The position numbers and the translations under genes were made by a program. A DNA stretch of 34,985 nucleotides from the NCBI GenBank assembly GCA_025055115.1, contig JANWYJ010000060.1, positions 1 to 34,985 of the forward strand. The letters run 5' to 3'. Positions 8,557-17,283 of this stretch are shown piece by piece (position 1 is the first letter of the stretch; each line of letters starts with the position of its first letter). This DNA comes from Gemmata sp. Lineage in GTDB: Bacteria > Planctomycetota > Planctomycetia > Gemmatales > Gemmataceae. The notes below the pieces were generated by a model. That model saw only the letters and a program-made list of their open reading frames with translations. It was not told the DNA's origin and searched no databases.

Positions 8557-9672
8557 CTATTCGCGAATCACGATATCCACTCCGGTGGCGTCGGCTGGCA
8601 CCGTTTCGGTTGTGGTGACACCATGGCCGCATTTCCAGCGGAACTGGGGCGGCAATTGGGCGTGCAAGTACGTCATGGCGGGCAATTTCACGGTTTGGCC
8701 TTCGATCGTCAGTGTCAGATCATGTCGAGTGTGGTTGTAGAAGCCGATTTGGCGTAGCCCCGGGATGTTGCGGTTGCCGTTGGCCGGAAAGACACTCACG
8801 CGCACACCTTGGGCTGCCCCCGACAGTGGGCTGGAACGAGCTTGCACCTCTTTGGGGGGAACCAAAGGCACGACGGGCGAATCGGGCGGCAGGGTCAGCG
8901 GAGGCAGGCCATCGGGCGGCGTTTGACCCGGTTTTTCGGGGGGTGTGAGAATATCGGGCGAAGGAGCTGGGACGGGCACCGCCACCCCCGGATTGTCCGC
9001 AGGCAGAGCTGGAGGCGAGACCGGAGGAAGGTCATGTGGGGATTTTCGCGGCTCCGGGGGAGCTGCAGTCGCGGGATCGTGGGGCTTTTTCGGTTCCTGG
9101 GGAGAAGGAGGTACTAGCGGCGGTTGCTGAGAGGGCGTTGGGGCGGGATTGTGAGGCTTTTTCGGTTCTTCGTCGTCAGGCAGAACCAGCGGCGGAAGTT
9201 GCGGGCTGGTATCGGCTTTGGGCAGGTCGAGAGTCGGTTCTTGGACACCGGCCAGGGGCGTCTTGGGTACGGATACGGGAGGGATTTTGGCTTCGTCGGG
9301 CTTGGGCTGAGGGATCGGGGGGGGCAGCGGTTCGGTACTGACCACTGGGCGAACCGGCTCCACTTGCGGTGGCCGTGACACCGGGGCGGACGGTCGACCG
9401 GCGGAAGCCGGGACGATCCGCGGCGGTTGCAAAGGGGCCGGTCCAGCTGCAGCCGGCAGGACCGGGCTGGCGTATCCGGGCAGGCACGGATAGCCCGCCA
9501 CCGGCACGCCGGAAACGTAAAGCGGCCCAGCGGGCAGCGTAGAAATCGGGGCACAATACACCGGGGCTTCGTAATAATACACAGGGCGTGCCCCGCGCAG
9601 CCAACACGCCGCCGCCCAATCGGGCAGCAGTACCGAAGCCGCAAACGTAAAGACACACAGCAGGCGCTTCAT
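8557..9672 (-). CDS. Secreted proline-rich protein with conserved C-terminal domain
   Basis: The product has 371 residues. The start at 9672 opens a signal peptide (MKRLLCVFTFAASVLLPDWA) and has AAAGGAA upstream; the longer frame is not credible. Residues 30-75 are Tyr/Pro/Gly-rich, and about 85-280 is a Pro/Lys/Glu linker with degenerate repeats such as EPKKPHNPAPTPSQQPPLVPP. The last 85 residues form a compact domain (VRVSVFPANGNRNIPGLRQI, then a beta-rich part with KCGHGVTTTE). I do not recognise a characterised function. The architecture (signal, long proline spacer, small domain) suggests an exported envelope protein that reaches through the periplasm. It is divergent from the hydrolase gene at 9742, with 69 bp between starts, so the two probably share a promoter region. 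Confidence 0.65.
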   Translation of the reverse strand: MKRLLCVFTFAASVLLPDWAAACWLRGARPVYYYEAPVYCAPISTLPAGPLYVSGVPVAGYPCLPGYASPVLPAAAGPAPLQPPRIVPASAGRPSAPVSRPPQVEPVRPVVSTEPLPPPIPQPKPDEAKIPPVSVPKTPLAGVQEPTLDLPKADTSPQLPPLVLPDDEEPKKPHNPAPTPSQQPPLVPPSPQEPKKPHDPATAAPPEPRKSPHDLPPVSPPALPADNPGVAVPVPAPSPDILTPPEKPGQTPPDGLPPLTLPPDSPVVPLVPPKEVQARSSPLSGAAQGVRVSVFPANGNRNIPGLRQIGFYNHTRHDLTLTIEGQTVKLPAMTYLHAQLPPQFRWKCGHGVTTTETVPADATGVDIVIRE

Positions 9673-9741
9673 GGTGGATTCCTTTCCCTCAAGCTGTTCC
9701 GGCGATTGAGAAGTTGTAACTTTTTCCGGGGGTACGATGCA

Positions 9742-11205
9742 ATGCGACCTGGCCGAGATTCTGCCATGCGAGCGGCCGTCATTTCTCTCAGCTGCCTGGT
9801 GATTGGCGCGACAAACACGGCCGCCCAACCGCGGGCCGACAACCGCGACAGCGCCGCACTCCGCTACGAACTGGGGCAACGCCTCAAGCGATTCGAGATG
9901 GCGTGGGAAAAACAGCCGCACGAGGAAGCTCGGAAGCGAGCCTTACCCTTCGTGGAGAAGATCACCCAGCAATTCTTCTCCTTCCAATTCGGAGAAGCCG
10001 GTCGTTCCCTGGATCGTGCAAGCTATGCCTTGCTCACCGCCAACGAACCCAGCCTGACCCGGCAATGGGTCTGGAGCCTCTTTGCGGTCCCAGAAACCCG
10101 CGTCGTCGATGGAGCCACCAAAGAACTGACCGTCACCATTCAGTCGTTCTACCCCATTCGCGGCGAGCTACCCAAGGGATGCGAAGTTCAGCTATGGTTC
10201 AACGACCAACAAGTGACCAAATCGACACCGAAGAAGTTGCCGCACACGCTGGCAGTGCCGCTGCCACCGTTGGGCGAATTCCAGCAGTTGGACCGGAAAT
10301 TGTACTTTCTCGTCGAAGCCGGCTCGGAAATGCGCTACACGACAATTGGCATATCACAGATCAACAAACTGAACGATCGTCTGGCGGCGTTGAAGAAAGC
10401 CGCCGACGATCGCGCCGCGCCGGAGACGATCGAGAAAGCCACCCTCCGCAGCCGCGTGGCCCTGCTGACGGATTTGGCCGCTGGTATATCCCCGGAAACG
10501 GATCTTCCCGCGGGCCAATTATTGGCCAACGCCGAAACCATGCTCAACGGTCAGCCGTTTTTCGGGATCGACAAAACCGGGCAATTCTGGCTGAGCGTGC
10601 CCATCGAAGGCCAGAAAGCGACACCGGTTCGTATCTTCGTGCCCCACGGACTGGACGCCAAGAAGCCGGTTCCGGTGGTGGTAGCGCTCCACGGGGCCGG
10701 AGGGTCGGAAAACCTGTTTTTTGAAGGCTACGGGGCCGGACAGATCGTCAAGGAATGCCGCGAACGTGGCTGGCTGTTGGTGGCGCCACGCAGCGGCGCG
10801 TTGTTTGGAGCAGCTCCCCCCGTGCCGGCACTTCTCGATCAACTCGCCCAACGTTACCCCATCAACCGCCAACGGGTGTTCGTCGTCGGCCATTCCATGG
10901 GGGCGATGCAAACGATGGAGTTGGTGCAAAAACACCCAGGGCAGTTTGCCGCGGTGGCCGCTCTCGGCGGGGGCGGTACCATCCGCGATGCCAAAGCCTT
11001 CGCCCAGCTCCCGATCTTCATTGGTGTCGGCGAAAAAGATACACTGGCCCTGCGTGGCGCTCGCGCGCTGAAAACAACCCTCACCCACAACGGCGCTGAA
11101 CAGCTCATCTACAAAGAATATCCGGCTATTGAACATATGGTTATAGTCCGGCAAGCACTGCCGGATGTGTTCGCTCTCTTCGACCAGGTCAATCGATCGA
11201 AATAG
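9742..11205 (+). CDS. Secreted alpha/beta-hydrolase (esterase/peptidase-like)
   Basis: The product has 487 residues. The start at 9742 gives a signal peptide with a basic n-region (cleavage near NTAAQP); ATG at 9766 is an alternative, and upstream codons overlap the divergent gene. Residues 30-270 form an N-terminal region without a recognisable family. Residues 300-487 form an alpha/beta-hydrolase: VPVVVALHGAGGSENLFF (oxyanion region), nucleophile elbow VGHSMGAM with S385, acid D433 in GEKDTL and H465 in IEHMV. This resembles LpqC/PHB-depolymerase-like and S9-type esterases. It likely acts outside the cytoplasm on an ester or peptide. The hydrolase call is strong; the substrate cannot be read. 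Confidence 0.8.
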   Translation: MRPGRDSAMRAAVISLSCLVIGATNTAAQPRADNRDSAALRYELGQRLKRFEMAWEKQPHEEARKRALPFVEKITQQFFSFQFGEAGRSLDRASYALLTANEPSLTRQWVWSLFAVPETRVVDGATKELTVTIQSFYPIRGELPKGCEVQLWFNDQQVTKSTPKKLPHTLAVPLPPLGEFQQLDRKLYFLVEAGSEMRYTTIGISQINKLNDRLAALKKAADDRAAPETIEKATLRSRVALLTDLAAGISPETDLPAGQLLANAETMLNGQPFFGIDKTGQFWLSVPIEGQKATPVRIFVPHGLDAKKPVPVVVALHGAGGSENLFFEGYGAGQIVKECRERGWLLVAPRSGALFGAAPPVPALLDQLAQRYPINRQRVFVVGHSMGAMQTMELVQKHPGQFAAVAALGGGGTIRDAKAFAQLPIFIGVGEKDTLALRGARALKTTLTHNGAEQLIYKEYPAIEHMVIVRQALPDVFALFDQVNRSK

Positions 11206-11485
11206 CTTCCTGGGGCAGAGGGGTGGAAGCCCGCACGCCGATCGAGGCAAAGAAGGCAGATTGGCACCGCCCGACAGGGGGGCCGGCCGGTTGTTGCGGC
11301 CGCCACGATGCAGCGCCGGGTCACCACTATCGCAGCATTCTCACCACTTGTACCGAAGGTAACGAACTCAGCGAATACACGTGTCCTTCCCGGCTGCCGG
11401 AGTGGGGACCGTACGGTTCCACAAGACCCCCTGCGGTCGGCCAACCGATGAGCTACCTGTCGGCATGTGACACGGAGGCTCCTCG
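11206..11485. other. Intergenic region upstream of the DUF1573 gene
   Basis: A 280-bp spacer without a supported gene. It should contain the promoter of the gene at 11486, whose ribosome-binding site is CACGGAGG just upstream. No clear repeat or RNA structure was recognised. Confidence 0.4.
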
Positions 11486-12580
11486 ATGTTTCCAGTGAAG
11501 CGGATTGTGACGATTCCAACGGCGTTATCGGCTTTTCTGATACTGGCGACGGCGTTGGCTGCGGCCCAGCCGGCCCCGGCTCCCTCCCCCCCTCCGCCAG
11601 TAGCGGCTCCGTGGGCCAATAAGTTCTTCCTGCCCGATATCGCGACCAACCGCGAACAAGCCCCACCGGCGGTCATCACTCACAACTTCGGGGAAGTTCC
11701 GCACGGCACCCTATGTGTTCACAAGTTCACTATTACCAATATCTACGATACGCCGATGCAAATTCTCGAGGTGCGAAAAAGCTGCACCTGTTTAGACTAT
11801 GTGCCGATGGACAAAGTACTTCAGCCGAATGAAACGGCGGAATTCATCGTGACGATGAACACCGCTAAGTTTGTCGGTCACAATGCCCAAACTTTTTACG
11901 TCACATTTGGGCCGAAGTACATTTCCACCGCGGTGATTCGCGTTTCCGCGACCAGCCGCACCGAGGTGAGCCTCAACCCCGGGGCCATCAACTTCGGAAC
12001 GGTGCCACAGGGTTCGCGTCTGAGTCAATCGATTACGGTGAAGTATTCGGGCCGCAACCGCGATTGGCGAATCACGGAAGCTGTTCCGACCACTGGTCCT
12101 TTGGAGGTGCGTTTTGGGGAAACCTATCGCGGTGGGCCATTGCGCGGCGGGGCCGAATACGCGGTTGAAGTGTCTCTCAAACCCAGCGCCGCGGCTGGTC
12201 CGATTTCCGAGCAAATCACTCTCAAGACCAGTGATCCGAACAATCCGTTGATTCAAATCGGCGTCACTGGGAATATCGTTGCGCCGCTCGAACTTTCCCC
12301 CCCGAAAGTCCGTCTCGAAGCGCACGTAGGCCGTGAACCGGTGACGCAACGGGTCTTAGTCCGTGCGGCCAAACCCTTCAAGATCACCGCGGTGGACGGC
12401 GCGGTGGGCGATTTGACGGTCGATCTGCCGGCCACCCCGGCGGCGTTACCCGTACAGGTCATCACGCTCAAATACCAACCGAAGCAAGCGGGTATCGTGT
12501 TGTATGAACTCCGTGTGCGTACCGATTTACCCGGAGAGCTGACGGCGACCCTGCCGGTGGAGGTGGAAGGATTGAAATAG
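11486..12580 (+). CDS. Secreted DUF1573-domain protein
   Basis: The product has 364 residues with a signal peptide (about 1-27, ALAAAQ) and a Pro-rich spacer. The DUF1573 core follows (about 66-165): HNFGEVPHGTLCVHKFTITN, then VRKSCTCLDY with C100 and C102. The rest consists of two more immunoglobulin-like modules, e.g. LNPGAINFGTVPQGSRLSQS. DUF1573 proteins are common in Bacteroidetes and Planctomycetes and are structurally like the ASPM/SPD-2/Hydin fold. Their role is not settled, and the CTC motif may bind metal or be redox active. A strong terminator follows at 12617, so this gene is probably a separate unit from the VWA genes downstream. Confidence 0.8.
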   Translation: MFPVKRIVTIPTALSAFLILATALAAAQPAPAPSPPPPVAAPWANKFFLPDIATNREQAPPAVITHNFGEVPHGTLCVHKFTITNIYDTPMQILEVRKSCTCLDYVPMDKVLQPNETAEFIVTMNTAKFVGHNAQTFYVTFGPKYISTAVIRVSATSRTEVSLNPGAINFGTVPQGSRLSQSITVKYSGRNRDWRITEAVPTTGPLEVRFGETYRGGPLRGGAEYAVEVSLKPSAAAGPISEQITLKTSDPNNPLIQIGVTGNIVAPLELSPPKVRLEAHVGREPVTQRVLVRAAKPFKITAVDGAVGDLTVDLPATPAALPVQVITLKYQPKQAGIVLYELRVRTDLPGELTATLPVEVEGLK

Positions 12581-12616
12581 CCGCAGCTGCGGGGAATAAC
12601 GAAATAATCCGTGAAC

Positions 12617-12652
12617 GGGGGCTGGGACGAACTCATTCGTTCCAGCCCCCTT
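12617..12652 (+). terminator. Strong stem-loop terminator after the DUF1573 gene
   Basis: A 15-bp stem (GGGGGCTGGGACGAA paired with TTCGTTCCAGCCCCC, one G-U pair) encloses the loop CTCA and is followed by TT and CCCC. It lies 37 bp after the DUF1573 stop and 40 bp before the VWA gene, so it should separate their transcripts, though the T run is short. Confidence 0.7.
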
Positions 12653-12691
12653 CCCCTTGCTGGCTAGCTTCGGCGGCGGCATCATGAACAC

Positions 12692-13768
12692 ATGCCATAC
12701 GCCATTTCTTTCACCAACCCGGAGTTTTTGTGGCTAACCCCACTGGCATTGGGGCTGGCGTGGTGGTGGTTGGTCCAGCCGCGACCGGCCCTGCGTTTTA
12801 GCGCCCTGAGCCGCTTCGCCGCTCGCCGCGGGGGGCGTGCCACCGTGGCTTTGGGATGCGGGGCAGCGCTGCGATCGCTCGCCTGTTGCGCTTTGATTGT
12901 GGCCTGCGCAGGGCCTCGACGGCCCGATCTGCAAACCCGCCTGCCCGCAGAAGGGATTGCCCTGATGATGGCTATCGACAATAGCGGCAGCATGGGTGCC
13001 GCTGACGTGACGTGGAACGCCAACAGCCCCCCCATTTCGCGGCTGGAAGCGGCCAAACGCGCTTTCAAACTCTTCATCGGCGGCGGTGAAGCCCCCGATG
13101 GCACCCGTTTTGAACCACGCCCGGGCGATGCGGTAGGCCTCATCACCTTCGCTGCTATCCCGCGGGTCGAGTGTCCGCTGACACTCAATCATTCGGTCTT
13201 GTTCCAAGTGATTGATGCACTGGAGCCACGCACCGGTGTTGATGCCGGAACGAACATCGGCGATTCGCTGGCCGAAGCAATAGCCCGGCTCGATGGCGCC
13301 CGGTCGAACCGCCAAGCCAAAGTGCTGATCCTCATGAGCGATGGCGAACATAACATCTACAAAGAAGATGTCCCCAACGCGCAACAACCCGGGATTGACC
13401 GGACCATCCGACCGCGGGAAGCGGCCCAACTGGCTGCGGCACTCGGGATTCGCGTTTATACGCTCGACACCGGCGACGATCCCCCTCCCGGCGCTTCCCC
13501 CGAGGCCGTGGCGCAACGGCTCGCCGGCCGCCGCACCCTGCAAGCGATTGCCGAAATGACCGGAGGGCGGTCGTTCCCAGCCGCCCGCGGTGACGAATTG
13601 CTGGCCGCCTACCGCGAGATCAGCGAACTGGAGAAAACCCGCGACGAAGCCCCGATCTACCGACGCTATTTCGAATATTCCTCGTGGTTTGCGGGGGCGG
13701 CTTTCGTCTTGTTATTGATCGCCCACCTTCTGGAACGCACCCTCTGGCGTGTGGTGACCTCGTGGTGA
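12692..13768 (+). CDS. batA: BatA-like von Willebrand factor A membrane protein
   Basis: The product has 358 residues. Two N-terminal hydrophobic segments (about 8-28 and 56-74) precede a VWA domain with the metal-binding DxSxS motif in MAIDNSGSMGA (D96, S98, S100). VLILMSDGEHN follows later, and there is a C-terminal membrane helix (about 333-352). This is the topology of BatA (Bacteroides aerotolerance) proteins, whose VWA domain faces the periplasm. BatA-D proteins usually work with a MoxR AAA+ ATPase; a moxR lies 7 kb away across one opposite-strand gene. The next VWA gene begins about 60 bp after this stop, and an in-frame GTG even overlaps it. The symbol is by architecture, not demonstrated orthology. 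Confidence 0.75.
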   Translation: MPYAISFTNPEFLWLTPLALGLAWWWLVQPRPALRFSALSRFAARRGGRATVALGCGAALRSLACCALIVACAGPRRPDLQTRLPAEGIALMMAIDNSGSMGAADVTWNANSPPISRLEAAKRAFKLFIGGGEAPDGTRFEPRPGDAVGLITFAAIPRVECPLTLNHSVLFQVIDALEPRTGVDAGTNIGDSLAEAIARLDGARSNRQAKVLILMSDGEHNIYKEDVPNAQQPGIDRTIRPREAAQLAAALGIRVYTLDTGDDPPPGASPEAVAQRLAGRRTLQAIAEMTGGRSFPAARGDELLAAYREISELEKTRDEAPIYRRYFEYSSWFAGAAFVLLLIAHLLERTLWRVVTSW

Positions 13769-13824
13769 TCCTGGCGTTTTCTTCCGGCATCGGCGGCTGG
13801 CTGACCGATGCGCACGAATTTTTC

Positions 13825-14865
13825 ATGGCGGTCCGATTCAGACAACCGGTCATGCTCTGGTTGCTGGGGATCGTGCCACTGTTGGGAATTCTCAACCGCC
13901 TGGCGCAGCGGCGGAATCGGGCTGCCCTGGCCGCTGTGGGCCGCCCGGCAACCGTGGCCGGGCAACTGATCCAGCCGCAGAAACGCACCCGGTGGCACGG
14001 CTGGGCGTATCCGTTGGCGTGGGTGTTGCTCGTGGTGGGCTGGGCCGGCCCGCGCTGGGGCCGCAGCGACGAAGTGGGAGTGGCGCTGGGGCGTGATGTT
14101 GTCCTGGTGATCGACCTGAGCCGCAGTATGTGGGCCGATGACATGAGCGACCCGGTTCACCGCAGCCGATGGGAAGCGGCCCGGGCCGGAGCCCTCGACT
14201 TGCTGCAAGCGATCGCGCGGCGGGGCGGACATCGTGTCGCCGTCGTGGTTTTCGCCGCCAAAGCGAAACTGCTGTGCCCGCTCACCACCGACTACGAGCA
14301 TGTCCGCGTCATTCTCGAAGACCTCCACGGCGTCTACCCCCCGCCGGAGATTCGCCCCGGGGCCGACCCGACCATCACCTCCGGGACGCGTCTTGGCGCG
14401 GCGTTGGTTCTCGCTGTGCAAACCCACGATCGCCAATTCACCGGTTCCCAAGACATCATCCTGCTTTCCGATGGTGATGATCCTGCGGCAGAGCAGAAGG
14501 AGTGGCTCCGCGGCGTCAATGCGGCCATTGCCGCCACCATTCCCGTGCATACCGTCGGTATTGGTGACCCCACCGGAGCCATCGACCCGTCCAAACAGCG
14601 TGTCGTCATCATCGACGATGAACCGCAATTCGCCACCGCGTTGCACGAGGAACCGCTCCAGCAGATCGCCCGCGAAACCCGTGGCGAATATCTCCCGGCG
14701 CGCCGCGAAGTCCCCGCGCTGGGTGAATTCTTTCGGTCCCGCATCGAACCCCAACCCAGCCGGCTCTATAGCGGCGATCCACTGCCGCAACAGCAAGACC
14801 GCTCCGTGTGGTTTCTCGCGGCCGCTCTGGCCCTGTTCACCCTCGGCTGGCGACACGGTCGCTGA
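13825..14865 (+). CDS. batB: BatB-like von Willebrand factor A membrane protein
   Basis: The product has 346 residues. The start at 13825 (MAVRFRQPVMLWLLG) matches the usual short N-terminus before the first membrane helix; GTG at 13762 or 13765, overlapping the previous stop, is an alternative because no good ribosome-binding site is seen at either. Helices lie at about 10-22 and 60-75. The VWA domain has the motif VLVIDLSRSMWADDM (D97, S99, S101), and a hydrophobic helix closes the protein. It follows the BatA-like gene and precedes TPR and BatD-like genes, the standard Bat order. The last 31 bp of the gene are repeated at 14913-14943 with the stop changed (TGA to TCA). Confidence 0.75.
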   Translation: MAVRFRQPVMLWLLGIVPLLGILNRLAQRRNRAALAAVGRPATVAGQLIQPQKRTRWHGWAYPLAWVLLVVGWAGPRWGRSDEVGVALGRDVVLVIDLSRSMWADDMSDPVHRSRWEAARAGALDLLQAIARRGGHRVAVVVFAAKAKLLCPLTTDYEHVRVILEDLHGVYPPPEIRPGADPTITSGTRLGAALVLAVQTHDRQFTGSQDIILLSDGDDPAAEQKEWLRGVNAAIAATIPVHTVGIGDPTGAIDPSKQRVVIIDDEPQFATALHEEPLQQIARETRGEYLPARREVPALGEFFRSRIEPQPSRLYSGDPLPQQQDRSVWFLAAALALFTLGWRHGR

Positions 14866-14943
14866 ACGCTTTTCAACCCCGATGAAACGAACATTTACGA
14901 AGTTTTGACAAGCTGTTCACCCTCGGCTGGCGACACGGTCGCT
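14833..14943. repeat. Copy of the batB 3' end, 2 x 31 bp, 80-bp offset
   Basis: The 31 bp at 14833-14863 (inside the CDS, reaching the first base of its stop) recur exactly at 14913-14943. The stop is not kept in the copy (GCTGAA versus GCTCAA), and the offset is not a multiple of three. Confidence 0.95.
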
Positions 14944-15225
14944 CAACGGCTCCCGGAAAGCATTCCTCACAAATTCGCTCGGGTTTACCACAACAAATTC
15001 GCTCGGGTTTACCGCAATGGCCAGCGTGGCGCAGAACACTCAGAACCGCGCGGGGAGAAATCGCCCAACCACATGACAACCGACAACGACAACCCGCCCC
15101 AACGCGGTATGATGAAAGGGAAGGAGGGGGGGAGGGCCGAAGCGGACCAGAAAGGTTCGACCACTAGAGTGCGACTCTTCGTCGCGATCACGCTGGCGAA
15201 AACAGCGTTCCCCGGAGCGCAGAGG
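14866..15225. other. Intergenic region between the BatB-like and TPR genes
   Basis: A 360-bp gap in an otherwise compact cluster. It holds the batB-end copy (14913-14943) and a 20-bp direct repeat (14970-14989 and 14994-15013, CAAATTCGCTCGGGTTTACC). The TPR reading frame is open through most of it, but no credible start or conserved protein sequence is visible before 15226. The gap may have grown by duplication. Confidence 0.55.
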
Positions 15226-16134
15226 ATGAACTTTCGACCATCGAAACGATTATTTCTCCTGGTGCTCGTGAGTGGCGGCGTGGCCGTTCTTGTCGCGGCT
15301 GGACCACTGCTGGCGGATTCACCTCTTGTCGCGGCCGGACCACCGCCGGCGGATTCGCCCGACGAGTGGATTCGTCAGGCCAATGCGTTGTTCGCGACCG
15401 ATCCGGCTGCTGCCGACGCTCTTTACGCGGCCGCCGAAGAACGAACGACCGATCCTGGTCTGGTCGCGTTCAACCGTGCAGCGGTTCTGTTCCACCGCGG
15501 TGACTACCGCGAAGCCGAACGCTACTACGACCGCGTACTGGCCGATGCGGCTTGCCCGCCGCACCGGTCCGCGCAAGCGTGGTACAACCGTGGGACTTGT
15601 CTGCTAGTGCGTGGCGGTTCGCTGAGTGTCTATCGTTCCGCGATCGCGTGCTTGGAAAACGCGCTGCAAAGCCCTGGGGCCGATGACCCGCTCAAAGCCA
15701 AAGCCCGGCACAATCTCGAAATCGCCAAACTCCGCTGGATCGAACTGGCGCAACAGGAAGCGAAAAGCGAATCGCCATCGCCCAATCAGAATGTTCCCCC
15801 CGAGGAGAATGCCCGGCCCCCGAGCCTGCCCCGCACGCCCGACAGCGAACCAGGCCACGAAGCGCCCCAGCCCACCTCCGGTTCTCCACTAGCGGCCCCA
15901 CCGATGCGGCTGCCGCTTACGCCCAGCGATCAACACTTATCACCCAGCGAAAAGCCGATCGCTGGCCACAATCCCAATTTGCTCATTCCGCAGGATAGCG
16001 ATATCGTGCAACGCTACAGTCCTGAGGAAGCCCGCGAGTACTTGAAGCGCACCGCCCCGCGCCGGCAACGGGAATATCAGGCTCTCCTGCAATCGCTCTA
16101 CGGCGCTGAGCGCATCGATATTCGCGATTGGTAA
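15226..16134 (+). CDS. TPR protein of the Bat cluster (BatC/BatE-like)
   Basis: The product has 302 residues. The start at 15226 opens a signal peptide or anchor (MNFRPSKRLFLLVLVSGGVA) with GGAG eight bases upstream. Residues 46-175 hold TPR-like helices, e.g. ALYAAAEERTTDPGLVAFNR, FHRGDYREAERYYDRVLAD and RSAQAWYNRGTCLL. A Pro/Ser/Glu linker and a short C-terminal region (SPEEAREYLKRTAPRRQREY) follow. BatC and BatE proteins are TPR partners of the VWA proteins and may scaffold the complex on the periplasmic side. Just after the signal core there is an in-frame 12-residue tandem duplication (LVAAGPLLADSP / LVAAGPPPADSP). The BatD-like gene follows 47 bp later. Confidence 0.65.
   Translation: MNFRPSKRLFLLVLVSGGVAVLVAAGPLLADSPLVAAGPPPADSPDEWIRQANALFATDPAAADALYAAAEERTTDPGLVAFNRAAVLFHRGDYREAERYYDRVLADAACPPHRSAQAWYNRGTCLLVRGGSLSVYRSAIACLENALQSPGADDPLKAKARHNLEIAKLRWIELAQQEAKSESPSPNQNVPPEENARPPSLPRTPDSEPGHEAPQPTSGSPLAAPPMRLPLTPSDQHLSPSEKPIAGHNPNLLIPQDSDIVQRYSPEEAREYLKRTAPRRQREYQALLQSLYGAERIDIRDW
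15289..15360 (+). repeat. In-frame 36-bp tandem duplication inside the TPR gene
   Basis: Two adjacent 36-bp units (15289-15324, 15325-15360) encode LVAAGPLLADSP and LVAAGPPPADSP at the signal-peptide/mature boundary. They differ at a few bases, so the event is not brand new. It is the only such duplication noticed wholly inside a gene body. Confidence 0.9.
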
Positions 16135-16167
16135 GGGGATGGCGGACACGATTGGTAAGGGGATGGC
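16125..16167 (+). repeat. Stop-codon duplication at the TPR gene end (24-bp period)
   Basis: CGATTGGTAAGGGGATGGC occurs at 16125-16143, where it includes the TAA stop, and again at 16149-16167. The offset of 24 puts a second TAA in frame eight codons downstream. The second copy lies just before the BatD-like start. Confidence 0.95.
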
Positions 16168-16181
16168 AGAGGAAATCGGGT

Positions 16182-17216
16182 ATGACGATGGCCGGTGCGG
16201 TTTGGCCCACGATAGCGCCTTCTCTGGTGCGACGGAGGACGCCAGCGCTGGTGGGGGTGGGGTTCTGGGTGCTGGCCATCCTGTTGGCCGAACCGCTGCG
16301 TGCCGATTTTTTTGAGCCAGCCGCCGACTATTACCGCGCCCAGGGCTACCGCATTGAGGTGCGCTGGCATATTCCTCATCCGACCGTCGCGGTGGGCAGT
16401 GATCTGTTGGCGGTCCTCATCATCACCGGAGCGCACAATCCGCTCGAAGTGCAAAAGCCGGACCTGACGAAACTCTCTGCGTTCCACGACTTCATCGTGA
16501 CCAATGCCGACGATCGCCCGCGCACAGCGCGCGATACGGAAATTCGCTTCCACTACAAACTGCAACCACGGCACAGTCGCGTCCAACACGTTCCGGCGCT
16601 GGAGTTTTACTATCGCAGTTTGGCTGCCCCGCCAGAGAGCAACCCTTTCCGACTGACGCGGGCTTACTCGGTACCCATCACCGTCACGGCCCCCCCGCCG
16701 CCGGTGCCGATTCCCATGACAGAGGCCGACCATCTGTTCCACATCACTTCCGGTGAGGCTGTTCTCCGGTCGCCGATGGTCCCGGATGGGTGGGCGTGGT
16801 TGGCGGTGGCGGTGTTCGGCCCTGTGGCGGCAGCCGGGTGGTATCTGTTGTGGCGGTGGCTCTATCCCGATGCTGCGCAGATGGCCCGGCAGCGGCGTTC
16901 GCGGGCGGCGCGTCGTGCCTTGGAGGCGCTTGAGAAGGCGGAGCAGCATCCGGAGCCGGCAGCGGCCATCGCCGCGGCGCTTCTGGGTTATCTCCGGGCG
17001 CGTTTTGTGTTACCGGAAAACGCCGTCACCCCCTCGGAGGTTCACGCGGCCTTGCTCGCCTGTGCGGTTCCCGCCGAGTTGGCCGAGCAAGCTGCGGAGG
17101 TTTTCCGGTTGTGCGATGAAGCCCGTTTTGCCCCCCAGCGCCCCCCCGGGACGACGCCTGCTGCCGCGGCGCAGGCGGTGTTGCTGCGGTTAGAAACGGT
17201 CGCCGCCCCCGGTTGA
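16182..17216 (+). CDS. BatD-like membrane protein
   Basis: The product has 344 residues. The start at 16182 has AGAGG about nine bases upstream. A signal/anchor segment (about 20-40, VGFWVLAILLAEPLRA) is followed by a beta-rich extracytoplasmic domain (45-195). A membrane helix (WAWLAVAVFGPVAAAGWYLL) leads to a helical cytoplasmic tail with ARRALEALEKAEQHPEPAAA and leucine/alanine-rich helices. This is the general plan of BatD, the large membrane partner in the aerotolerance cluster. Sequence conservation in BatD is low, so the call rests mainly on architecture and on following BatA-, BatB- and TPR-type genes. It is convergent with the S9 peptidase gene, 67 bp apart. Confidence 0.6.
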   Translation: MTMAGAVWPTIAPSLVRRRTPALVGVGFWVLAILLAEPLRADFFEPAADYYRAQGYRIEVRWHIPHPTVAVGSDLLAVLIITGAHNPLEVQKPDLTKLSAFHDFIVTNADDRPRTARDTEIRFHYKLQPRHSRVQHVPALEFYYRSLAAPPESNPFRLTRAYSVPITVTAPPPPVPIPMTEADHLFHITSGEAVLRSPMVPDGWAWLAVAVFGPVAAAGWYLLWRWLYPDAAQMARQRRSRAARRALEALEKAEQHPEPAAAIAAALLGYLRARFVLPENAVTPSEVHAALLACAVPAELAEQAAEVFRLCDEARFAPQRPPGTTPAAAAQAVLLRLETVAAPG

Positions 17217-17283
17217 AACGGGCGGGCACATTTCGCCCTACGTGCCCGGTCACGCGCGGAACTTGCGCTAGCGCGGTGGGCCA

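Noticed and set aside
12578-12607. Possible stop echo after the DUF1573 gene (27-nt offset)
   Set aside because: Only GAAATA is shared, which is expected by chance.
14905-15225. 107-codon N-terminal extension of the TPR protein
   Set aside because: It covers intergenic repeats, lies before the natural signal peptide and has no good start.
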